A program made the position numbers and the translations under genes. Below, in pieces: positions 42,275 through 49,731 of a stretch of 64,000 nucleotides of DNA (positions are counted from its first letter, which is position 1; every line of letters begins with the position of its first letter). The notes beneath the pieces were generated by a model, which worked only from the letters and a program-made list of their open reading frames with translations, did no database searches and was not told where the DNA came from. Origin of the DNA: Paenibacillus oryzae (lineage in GTDB: Bacteria; Bacillota; Bacilli; Paenibacillales; Paenibacillaceae); assembly GCF_001675045.1 (NCBI RefSeq), contig NZ_LYPA01000030.1:62001-126000 (forward strand). The letters are read 5' to 3'.

Positions 42275-45058
42275 ATGCCGAAAGCATTCCGGGCCGGGAT
42301 TCGGCTCAAAATAGCTATTGGATATCTATTGATTATTTGCTGCATGGGAGCAGCTATTCTTCTTGTCACCAACCGGATTGCCTCTCTTCAGAACGAAATC
42401 GAAACGATGACGGCAAGAGACATGGAGATCACCAATCTGATCACCACGATCCGCTACAATGTCATAAATATGGAAACAAGCCAGCGAGGTTTTCTCATTA
42501 CCGGAAACGAGGACTATCTGGAGCCTTACAAAACCAGCATTATGGAATGGGAGGGACAGTTTAAAGCGCTTCAGCGTTTTATTGGAGACAGTCCCTCCAA
42601 GCAAGGCGAGCTGGAGGAAATCAAAACAACGATTGAGCGGTGGATTTCCACAACAGGCGAACCAACCATCGAGATGAGACGCAACAATCAGACTGATGCC
42701 ATTATTCAATTTTTCCAGGATGATCCCGGCAAACGCGATATTGAACAGCTGAGAGGGCTGCTGGAATCGCTGCGCGTCAAACATCTGGCAGACAATGAGG
42801 CCTATCTGAACGATCTGGATGTCCGCAACACCGCGCTTACAACGGGACTTTATATCCTTGTAACCGCCGTCGCTGCTGTTGCCTTGCTTATTGTGCTGCT
42901 TGTATCCAATTCCATCGTGCAAACCATTAAGCAGGTTGTTGCGGTGATCGGAGAAATCTCGCGGGCAAAAGGCGATTTAAGCAAACGCATTACCGTTCAA
43001 AGCAATGATGAAATCAGGGATTTGGCAAACGCCATGAACATTCTTCTGGATAATTTGGAGGCCAAAGGCTGGGTGCAGGAAAAAGTGGCGGAGGTCGCTA
43101 CCATGAATCAGGGCATGGACGATCTGGGCAAGCTGGCTTCATCCTTCCTGAGCAAAGTTGCGCCTATGGTCTCCGCAAGCCACGGAGCCTTTTATATCCG
43201 CAGAAGCAGCGGCGGCCGGGATCGGCTGGAGCAGCTGGCTTCCTATGTCGGATTTGGCGAGGAACAGGACAATCGAAGCTTTAAGCTGGGCGAAGGCCTG
43301 ATTGGCCAATGCGCTCAGGATAAGAGGGCTTTTCTGCTGAATCAGCCCGAGGATTACGAAGCGAGCATTCAATCCGGGCTGGCCGAGTTCCGGGCAAAAA
43401 GCGTGCTTGTTGTGCCGGTGGAATTTCAGGGCCATGCCATCGCCGTTATTGAGTTTGCGTCGCTGGAGCCTTTTACAACCCAGCATTTGCAGCTATTGGA
43501 GGCCATCGAGGACCATTTGGGCGTTGCCATCGACAATGCCGCGGGACGTATGGAGGTTGAACGGCTGCTGGGCGAATCCCAGGCGCTTACCGAGGAGCTT
43601 CAGGCTCAGACAGAGGAGCTTCAGGCCCAGTCCGAGGAGCTTCAGATGCAGCAGGAGGAAATGCGAATAACAACGGAGCATCTGGAGGAGCAAAATCTGT
43701 TTGCCGAGCAAAAAACGAAGGAGCTGGAATACGCAAAGGCCGAGCTGGAGCAATATGCGGAACGGCTGAAGCAAAGCGCGCAGTACAAAACGAATTTCCT
43801 TGCCAATATGTCGCATGAATTGCGCACGCCGCTAAACAGCATTCTTATTTTATCGCAATTATTATATGAAAATGGAAATGGCTCTTTAACCTCCGAGGAG
43901 GAGGGGTATGCTCGCGTCATTCATTCATCCGGCAATGATCTGCTCACCCTGATTGACGATATTCTGGATTTGTCCAAAATCGAAGCCGGCAAAGTTTCGA
44001 TTGTGCTGGATGAAGTTAATGTAACGGAAATTCCCGATTTGATGAAGCTGAGCTTTGATCCGGTTGCCGAGAAAAAAGGGGTATTGTTCCAGCACGAAAT
44101 GCAGCCGGATGTGCCTCAAATTATTCGCACGGACGGCCAAAGGCTTCAGCAAATTTTGAAAAACCTGCTGTCCAACGCTTTCAAATTTACCGACAGCGGC
44201 TCCGTCACCTTGAAAATTCATAAAGCGGACCCCATCGTCGCAAAGCATCGCCTGCCAAACGCCGATCCTGAACGTATTGTCGCTTTTTCTATCATTGATA
44301 CCGGCATCGGCATTCCGAAAGACAAGCAGGAGCTGATTTTTGAAGCATTCCAGCAAGTTGACGGCAACACGAACCGTATTTATGGAGGTACCGGGCTTGG
44401 CTTGTCCATCTGCAGCGAGTTTGCCCGTCTTCTGCATGGCTGCATCGTGGTGGACAGCGAGCTGCATAAAGGAAGCTCCTTTACTCTGTATATGCCAGTC
44501 GATTATGATGCGGCCGTTATGGAGGTTGAGCAGTCCGTTCAGGAATCCGCCGCATCCAGAGATAACCTGCATACGGGCGTTCCGGCGGCAAGCGACGCAC
44601 TGGCGCTCAGGGAAACCGCTCAACCGCCCTTGGCCGGCGAATCGGAAAGCGGCGACAGCAAGCATAATCCGTTCCCGGGCAAAAGAGTGCTGCTGGTGGA
44701 GGATGATGCACGGAACGTTTTTGCCATTATTCAGGCCTTGGAGCAACGCGGCTTAGAGGTAGCGGTAGCAAGCAACGGCAAGGAATGTATGGAGATGGTT
44801 GACGCTGATTCCCGGTTCGATCTGATCCTTATGGACATTATGATGCCGATTATGGACGGCTTTGAGACTACCCGCGCCTTGCGCCGCCATCCGCTTATGA
44901 AAAATACGCCTATTATCGCGTTAACTGCCAAAGCTATGAGAAGCGATATGGAGAGCTGCCTGGAGGCGGGCGCTTCCGATTATATCAGCAAGCCGATTCA
45001 GATGGAGCAGCTATTCTCCCTGATGCGCGTTTGGCTGACAAAGCAGGTGGATCAATAA
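42275..45058 (+). CDS. Hybrid sensor histidine kinase (CHASE3-HAMP-GAF-HisKA-HATPase-REC)
   Basis: 927 residues. Membrane segment 1 (near 14-34), extracytoplasmic CHASE3 domain (about 35-185, with ETSQRGFLITGNEDYLEPY), membrane segment 2 (about 190-215), HAMP, GAF (about 285-430), a coiled coil of QTEELQAQSEELQ type repeats, HisKA (phospho-His in MSHELRTPLN near 515), HATPase (NLLSNAFKF near 630, DTGIGIPKD near 675, GGTGLGLS near 704) and a C-terminal receiver (VEDDARNVF near 805, Asp in LILMDIMMP near 850). Start chosen for AAAGGAGG before 42275. Overlaps cheR by one base. Confidence 0.92.
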   Translation: MPKAFRAGIRLKIAIGYLLIICCMGAAILLVTNRIASLQNEIETMTARDMEITNLITTIRYNVINMETSQRGFLITGNEDYLEPYKTSIMEWEGQFKALQRFIGDSPSKQGELEEIKTTIERWISTTGEPTIEMRRNNQTDAIIQFFQDDPGKRDIEQLRGLLESLRVKHLADNEAYLNDLDVRNTALTTGLYILVTAVAAVALLIVLLVSNSIVQTIKQVVAVIGEISRAKGDLSKRITVQSNDEIRDLANAMNILLDNLEAKGWVQEKVAEVATMNQGMDDLGKLASSFLSKVAPMVSASHGAFYIRRSSGGRDRLEQLASYVGFGEEQDNRSFKLGEGLIGQCAQDKRAFLLNQPEDYEASIQSGLAEFRAKSVLVVPVEFQGHAIAVIEFASLEPFTTQHLQLLEAIEDHLGVAIDNAAGRMEVERLLGESQALTEELQAQTEELQAQSEELQMQQEEMRITTEHLEEQNLFAEQKTKELEYAKAELEQYAERLKQSAQYKTNFLANMSHELRTPLNSILILSQLLYENGNGSLTSEEEGYARVIHSSGNDLLTLIDDILDLSKIEAGKVSIVLDEVNVTEIPDLMKLSFDPVAEKKGVLFQHEMQPDVPQIIRTDGQRLQQILKNLLSNAFKFTDSGSVTLKIHKADPIVAKHRLPNADPERIVAFSIIDTGIGIPKDKQELIFEAFQQVDGNTNRIYGGTGLGLSICSEFARLLHGCIVVDSELHKGSSFTLYMPVDYDAAVMEVEQSVQESAASRDNLHTGVPAASDALALRETAQPPLAGESESGDSKHNPFPGKRVLLVEDDARNVFAIIQALEQRGLEVAVASNGKECMEMVDADSRFDLILMDIMMPIMDGFETTRALRRHPLMKNTPIIALTAKAMRSDMESCLEAGASDYISKPIQMEQLFSLMRVWLTKQVDQ

Positions 45059-45939
45059 TGCCGATTGAATGGTGGCAAAACAAGGTTATTCCCTATGCCG
45101 ATACCGACGAGGAGCCCGCGGAGCTGGAGGAGCTTGAAATCGAGCTGCTGCTTGAGGCGATTCGCCGGCGCAGCGGCTTCGACTTTCACAATTACCTGCA
45201 TTCGTCGCTGCGCCGGCGCATTCGTAATCGGATGACGCAGGACAAACTGCCTACGGTCACATCTCTGTTGAACCGGGTTCTTCATGAGGAGGGCTTTCTG
45301 GATAAGCTGCTGGAGGATTTTTCGATCAAGGTGACGGAGATGTTCCGCGATCCGGAGTTTTTCCTATCTTTTCGGAAGCATGTTGCGCCCATCCTGCGTG
45401 AAAAAAAGGAGCTGCGCATCTGGCATGCGGGCTGCGCGACGGGCGAAGAGGTTTATTCCATGGCGATTCTGCTGCAGGAGGAGGGGCTTCTGGAGCGCTC
45501 CACGATTTACGCAACGGATATGAGCAAGGATGCCATCGCCATGGCAAAAAAGGGGCGTTTTCCGTTAAAACGGATGCAGGCTTATACAAAAAACTATTTG
45601 CAGGCCGGAGGGACGCGCGAGTTTTCCGCCTATTACGACACGGATCATTCCTATGCCTATTTTCATGATCAGATCAAAAAACAAATGATGTTTGCCCGGC
45701 ATAACCTGGCAACGGACGGCTCCATTAACGAGTTTCACGTCATCCTTTGCCGGAACGTGCTTATCTACTTTAATCCGGAGCTTCAAAATCGCGTACACGG
45801 AATATTGACGGATAGTCTGGCCAAGGGGGGATTTCTTGCGCTTGGCAGCAAGGAGTCGTTTATCTCCTCACACAAGTCGCAGTTTATCGAATTTATGCCG
45901 GATGAGCGTATTTTTCGTAAGCTGCCGGTGGAGGACTAA
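45058..45939 (+). CDS. cheR: CheR-type protein methyltransferase
   Basis: 293 residues. SAM-dependent glutamate methyltransferase: N-terminal helical domain (LLLEAIRRRSGFDFHNY near 25-41, RRRIRNRM), then WHAGCATGEEVYSMAILL near 130-147 and IDEFHVILCRNVLIYF-like motif near 225. Start overlaps the kinase stop (TAATG). Paired with a hybrid kinase having no chemotaxis domains, so it probably serves a stress-sensing or adaptation role rather than flagellar taxis. Confidence 0.88.
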   Translation: MPIEWWQNKVIPYADTDEEPAELEELEIELLLEAIRRRSGFDFHNYLHSSLRRRIRNRMTQDKLPTVTSLLNRVLHEEGFLDKLLEDFSIKVTEMFRDPEFFLSFRKHVAPILREKKELRIWHAGCATGEEVYSMAILLQEEGLLERSTIYATDMSKDAIAMAKKGRFPLKRMQAYTKNYLQAGGTREFSAYYDTDHSYAYFHDQIKKQMMFARHNLATDGSINEFHVILCRNVLIYFNPELQNRVHGILTDSLAKGGFLALGSKESFISSHKSQFIEFMPDERIFRKLPVED

Positions 45940-45958
45940 ACTTGCATGAATAGGGTAC

Positions 45959-45995
45959 AAAAAAAGGAGGTCGGCAAAAAGGTCCGGCCTCCTTT
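45959..45995. terminator. Bidirectional terminator between cheR and the rsbVW2 operon
   Basis: AAAAGGAGGTCGG and CCGGCCTCCTTTT form a strong stem; T tract TTTTTTT on minus, TTTT on plus. Serves the convergent genes ending at 45939 and 45996. Confidence 0.8.
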
Positions 45996-46415
45996 TCAGG
46001 ATTTGTATTTTAATAATCGCACCTCAGTAGATCCCTCCAGCGATTGCACACTAACCTCGTCCATAAGCGCCTCCATCAAATAGATGCCGAGTCCGCCAAC
46101 TCGAAGCTCGCTGCTATCTTGTCCCTGGAGCGGCAAGGAATCATGCTTGGCCGTCTCGTACAGAAATGAAGGACCATTATTGGTAACGGAAATAACAAGG
46201 ACGCCATCGCCCGGCTGAAAGGAGATGTCGATTACCTCTTGCCCCTCTGCGCCGCCGTGCAACACGGCATTATTGCAAGCCTCCGATAACGCAACCTTCA
46301 TATCCTCGATGTCCTCAAAGGTAAAGCCCAATTTTACAGCTACTCCATAGAGACACGATCTTGCTACATCAATATACTCGGCTTGAGCCGGTATCTGCAA
46401 TCCTATCGCTTTCAT
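45996..46415 (-). CDS. Second RsbW-like anti-sigma kinase
   Basis: 139 residues, GHKL fold: SEACNNAVLHGGAE near 46-59, VLVISVTNNGPSF near 73, GGLGIYLMEALMDEVSVQ near 106-123. Clearly paralogous to RsbW at 40875 (both contain a FEDIEDMKVA-type stretch). Overlaps the STAS gene by four bases, so it and its antagonist are made together. Its sigma partner is either SigB or some other factor. Confidence 0.85.
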   Translation of the reverse strand: MKAIGLQIPAQAEYIDVARSCLYGVAVKLGFTFEDIEDMKVALSEACNNAVLHGGAEGQEVIDISFQPGDGVLVISVTNNGPSFLYETAKHDSLPLQGQDSSELRVGGLGIYLMEALMDEVSVQSLEGSTEVRLLKYKS

Positions 46416-46747
46416 CCCTGCGCCTCTGTCCCTTCCTTCAAATAACCCGACAATCCGGTCAAATCGAATAAACGGCGAATCGAGGAAGGAATCTCCTGCA
46501 CGTAAAACGGGGCGTTTATGGCATCTCTGGCTTTCAATATGGATACGATAATGCCAATGCCCGTGCTGTCTATATAGGTCAGACCTCCCAGATGTAGACT
46601 TAACGCCACATCCGTACGCTCCAGCACGTGCTGGAGCGACTTCTGAAGCTGAGGCACAACAGACAAATCAAGCTCGCCGCTCAGCTTTAGTGTATAAACT
46701 CCATCCTGCTCGCTTTGCTGGATTGCAAAAGGTACCATTTTCATCAT
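46412..46747 (-). CDS. rsbV: STAS domain anti-anti-sigma factor (RsbV-like)
   Basis: 111 residues, STAS fold. LKLSGELDLSVVPQL near 20-34 and the phosphorylatable serine in TYIDSTGIGIIVSIL near 56-70. Antagonist that binds RsbW when dephosphorylated. A strong SigA-type promoter precedes it (46778-46806). The RsbU-like phosphatase at 47606 is the likely activator. Confidence 0.88.
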   Translation of the reverse strand: MMKMVPFAIQQSEQDGVYTLKLSGELDLSVVPQLQKSLQHVLERTDVALSLHLGGLTYIDSTGIGIIVSILKARDAINAPFYVQEIPSSIRRLFDLTGLSGYLKEGTEAQG

Positions 46748-46777
46748 CGATTCACTCCGCCCTGTTATCTTAATTTA

Positions 46778-46806
46778 ATCTTATCGGTTGCAAACATGGT
46801 TGACAA
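46778..46806 (-). promoter_or_regulatory. SigA promoter of the rsbV-rsbW2 operon
   Basis: On minus, TTGTCA (46801-46806), 17-base spacer, TAAGAT (46778-46783), 31 bases above the rsbV start. Confidence 0.6.
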
Positions 46807-46858
46807 GCTTTGATCTGGAAAATATAGGACTGTATTGAAAAAACCTATTGTATGGCTG

Positions 46859-47461
46859 TTAAACAGTCGCTATATGGTAATAGCTGACGGCTTGCGGTTT
46901 TCCGGTTTGCGGGTCCAAAAACAGCTTGAGCAACGCTTCATCCCGCTGGAATACAATCCCGTCCTCGGCTTTATAATCCGGCTCGCCCAGAGCTTTCACC
47001 AAAGCCTCCCGGGTGGCTTCCACCGGATTGCCGTCAATGTCCAGACCATGCGCCGGATCAATATCGACGTATTGAATGAAATCGCCCGCAAAGGCAACAC
47101 GCAATCCTTCGTACCGGTAAACCTCCAGATCGGCAAAAAACTCATCTTTGTCGATTTCGGACGGCTGACCCAGCTTGGCAACAACATCCTCACGGCTGTC
47201 GTACAGCGAAATGCCGCATACCGTCTCCAGCTTGAAAGTCGCCGGTTCCGCCGTTGCAGCACTCTGTTCCGAAGATTCGGATTCTGTTGCCGATACGGCA
47301 CCTTCAGCATCCTGCATCCATGATGAATCCTCTTTTACTTGCTCGTAACTAAATGAAGGCTGATTTTCCGGCATTGAAGCGCCAATATCCGTCTCCTGGC
47401 CTCCGGCCGCTGTTCCTAATGCTCCGCATATGATCAACGTGACGAGAAACAATACTCTCAT
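46859..47461 (-). CDS. Secreted protein with DUF4309-like domain
   Basis: 200 residues. Signal peptide (about 1-20, MRVLFLVTLIICGALGTAAG), a low-complexity acidic Ser/Glu/Ala stretch (about 30-75), then a domain beginning VCGISLYDSREDVVAKLGQPSEID, repeated weakly at VEATREALVKALGEPDYK. This looks like DUF4309/SMI1-like calcium-type lipobox-free secreted domains, not assigned. ATG at 47461 with GGGAGG. Between the stress operons but with no clear functional link. Confidence 0.7.
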   Translation of the reverse strand: MRVLFLVTLIICGALGTAAGGQETDIGASMPENQPSFSYEQVKEDSSWMQDAEGAVSATESESSEQSAATAEPATFKLETVCGISLYDSREDVVAKLGQPSEIDKDEFFADLEVYRYEGLRVAFAGDFIQYVDIDPAHGLDIDGNPVEATREALVKALGEPDYKAEDGIVFQRDEALLKLFLDPQTGKPQAVSYYHIATV

Positions 47462-47605
47462 GTCCGTCGCCTCCCAGCTTATTGCCACTTAAGAGTTAGA
47501 TACTATCTTTATAAACCGAAATCGGAATTTTGAAACCATAACTCGGCAATTCGGGTGAGAGTAAATTTGGACTGGCTCAAACATTAGCGGAAAGGATGGG
47601 GGAAA

Positions 47606-48745
47606 TCAGCTCAAGGTAACGGTAACCAGGCAAATATCATCTCGTTGCGCATTATCTGCTCCTTCGCCAAGCATGCTGTTGACCAGCATATCGGGACTGA
47701 CGCTCCGCCCGCTCCTTACAGCGCCGCTGATGACTTCGCGGCGTGCGTCGTCGTCACGGTCATCCATTGCGTCAAGCAAGCCATCTGTATAAAGCGCAAT
47801 GACAGTGCCCGGCTGATAAGCTACGACCTCCTTGGTTACCTTTATTTGCTGGAACAAGCCAATTGCTGGTCCACCCGAGGTAAGCTCTGTGCAGCCGCTC
47901 TCCGTAATGGCAAGCCCGGACGGATGGCCTGCATTAACATATTCATACGTTTGGCTATCTGTATCGACGACAAGAAAAATGCCTGTAAAATAATAATTTA
48001 TCAGTTCATCTCTGCGATAAAGCTGCCCCATATAACGATTCAGCTCCACCATTACTTCCTCGGGGTCCGTAATTCGCAGGATCAAATCCTTCAGCACCGA
48101 TGAAATAAACATGCATACCAATGAAGAGGAAATGCCATGCCCCATCATATCCAGCAAAATAATACCGTATCGGTTCCGGTCAATCCGGAACCAGGCGTAA
48201 TAATCACCCGCCAGCTCCGAGGAAGGACGGTATTCCGCCTTGATTTCGATCCGCTCATTTACAATAGGATCGCTGAGCACGCTGCGCTGCACCTGCTTGG
48301 CCAGCTCCAATTCGTAGCGGATACGCTTGTCCTGCTTTTTATGCCAGTCCTTTTCCTGCTTGAGACGCAGAGCGGAACGGATGCGCGCCATCAGCTCCAG
48401 CTTGTTGATTGGCTTCATGACATAATCGGAGGCTCCGGCATCCAGCGCCTCCGCCAGCTTGGTCGATTCTCCAACCGCCGTGACAAAAATAATAGGCACG
48501 TCGCGATACCGCTCCTCCGACTGGATACGCCGGCAAGCCTCTAGACCATCGATTTCCGGCATCATCATATCCAGCAAAATCAAATCAACCGGCTCCTCCG
48601 CCCCGCATTCCGAGTCCAGATGAAGCATGCCGTAAAGCTCCGAGGCCGATGAAGCAATGCGCAGATCGGAATATCCCTCCTTGCTCAGTATCGTTCTTAT
48701 AATCATCTGGTTGGTTACATTATCGTCTACGATTATAATACGCAT
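47606..48745 (-). CDS. Response regulator with PP2C-type phosphatase (RsbU/RsbP-like)
   Basis: 379 residues. N-terminal receiver (VDDN near 6, Asp in LILLDMMMPEIDG near 56, FVTAVGE near 88, Lys in MKPIN near 111), a coiled-coil linker, then a SpoIIE-type PP2C domain (SELAGDYYAWF near 177, DMMGHGISSSLVCMF near 198, YVNAGHPSGL near 268, ALYTDGLLDAMD near 318). Such proteins dephosphorylate RsbV-type antagonists when the receiver is phosphorylated; the hybrid kinase at 42275 could be its source of phosphate. ATG with AGGAGG. Confidence 0.9.
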   Translation of the reverse strand: MRIIIVDDNVTNQMIIRTILSKEGYSDLRIASSASELYGMLHLDSECGAEEPVDLILLDMMMPEIDGLEACRRIQSEERYRDVPIIFVTAVGESTKLAEALDAGASDYVMKPINKLELMARIRSALRLKQEKDWHKKQDKRIRYELELAKQVQRSVLSDPIVNERIEIKAEYRPSSELAGDYYAWFRIDRNRYGIILLDMMGHGISSSLVCMFISSVLKDLILRITDPEEVMVELNRYMGQLYRRDELINYYFTGIFLVVDTDSQTYEYVNAGHPSGLAITESGCTELTSGGPAIGLFQQIKVTKEVVAYQPGTVIALYTDGLLDAMDDRDDDARREVISGAVRSGRSVSPDMLVNSMLGEGADNAQRDDICLVTVTLS

Positions 48746-48790
48746 CTGCCTATCCTCCTAAGAACAAATCCCAACTGCTGCGACATATAA

Positions 48791-48816
48791 ATAGCCTACC
48801 CTTTCGAGCAGGCTAT
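48791..48816 (-). terminator. Terminator of the YflT-like gene
   Basis: ATAGCCT and AGGCTAT pair around ACCCTTTCGAGC. Located between the YflT stop and the RsbU-like gene start. Confidence 0.5.
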
Positions 48817-48825
48817 AGCAACCTT

Positions 48826-49263
48826 TTAGAATGGCGGGCGGTTATGCGGAAAGCTTCCATGGTTGAGTCCCGGATGATAATAAATATCCCGGTCAAAATC
48901 GTCTTCACCGTACTCCCTGCCTCCCCATGCGATAACAACAATCCGGTCGCGGTCCATCTCCCGCTCCAGCCGTTCCGCTTCGCTAGGAGATATGCCAAGC
49001 GATTTCATTTTGGCTCTTAGCTCATCGCCAGTGGAGCGGAATAAATTGGCAATCGCCGTTCCCAGACCCTCCTCGCTAATCCCGATCTCCTCTACATTTT
49101 CCTGTTCGGCGATCCGTTTAGTTCTGGATTTATCATGGGTCAATACAAAAATATGTTCATCTCTATACCCGTCCCGGCGGAATTTCTCGGCCTGCTCCTG
49201 CACTTCCTCGCGGGAATCTACTGTAAACACTCTTGTTATAGCTGTATTCGTTGTTTTCATCAT
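48826..49263 (-). CDS. General stress protein YflT-like (17M family)
   Basis: 145 residues. YflT-type domain: ITRVFTVDSREEVQEQAEKFRRDGYRDEHIFVLTHDKSRTKRIAEQ near 9-54, the typical alternation of strand and helix that opens these proteins, followed by GLGTAIANLF and an acidic/His-rich tail. SigB-dependent in B. subtilis; here in the stress block. ATG at 49263 follows GGAGG. Copy D of the TGAACA repeat lies just upstream. Confidence 0.82.
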   Translation of the reverse strand: MMKTTNTAITRVFTVDSREEVQEQAEKFRRDGYRDEHIFVLTHDKSRTKRIAEQENVEEIGISEEGLGTAIANLFRSTGDELRAKMKSLGISPSEAERLEREMDRDRIVVIAWGGREYGEDDFDRDIYYHPGLNHGSFPHNRPPF

Positions 49264-49289
49264 AAATCCCTCCATTTGCTAGTGTTATA

Positions 49290-49358
49290 ACCTATATCAG
49301 TTGAACATAAGGCTTCAGCGAAAGGAGCCGCTTGTTTCAATGGTTCAACTTGCATGAG
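49290..49358. repeat. Copy D of the TGAACA repeat with inverted partner
   Basis: CTATATCAGTTGAACATAAGG (to 49312) and GGTTCAACTTGCATGAG (49342-49358) contain GTTGAAC and GTTCAAC in inverted order, with a small GGCT/AGCC hairpin between. A relative of copies A-C; upstream of the YflT-like gene. ACTTGCATGAgTAG also recurs at 45938-45953. Confidence 0.5.
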
Positions 49359-49369
49359 TAGTACATTGG

Positions 49370-49531
49370 TCAAGCGCGTCTTCGGCCAAAAATGAGAGAT
49401 ACAAGAAACAGGACTATAAAGATAACAAACAAGATTTTGGCTACTCCTGCCATAGCTGAAGCGATGCCCATAAATCCGAATATACCTGCTACTATAGCGA
49501 ATATAAAAAATGCCAATGCCCAACGTAACAT
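49370..49531 (-). CDS. DUF1328 small membrane protein
   Basis: 53 residues, begins [20 protein letters not shown], two membrane segments and an Arg-rich C-terminus (FGRRRA), matching DUF1328 (YtjA). Lacks a strong ribosome site (GGTGA). A stress-linked small protein in several bacteria. It was missed because of its length, but the frame and the match are good. Confidence 0.82.
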   Translation of the reverse strand: MLRWALAFFIFAIVAGIFGFMGIASAMAGVAKILFVIFIVLFLVSLIFGRRRA

Positions 49532-49649
49532 GAGTGTCACCACGCTTTCTTTTGAGAATGTAATCCTTGTTCATGCAATCAGTTGCTGCCGGCTTGTTAG
49601 TTCTTAACCGCATCTCCCCGCTTTGAAACAATAGGGTCTGCGCAAACAA

Positions 49650-49700
49650 CGCCGCGCCAGGCAGCAACACTTGGTGAAAGTGCTGCTGCCTGGCGCGGCG
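49650..49700 (-). terminator. Very long, near-perfect hairpin downstream of the 909-residue gene
   Basis: About 22 bases of GC-rich stem (CGCCGCGCCAGGCAGCA with TGCTGCCTGGCGCGGCG, one G-U) around GGTG, then a weak T stretch on minus. Terminator of the gene at 49732. Confidence 0.7.
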
Positions 49701-49731
49701 CATGTAAAGCGTCTGTTACCGTATATAGCCG

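Noticed and set aside
49260..49703. 147-codon minus-strand frame overlapping the DUF1328 and YflT region
   Set aside because: Covers a real small gene (49370-49531) in a different frame and has no domain of its own.
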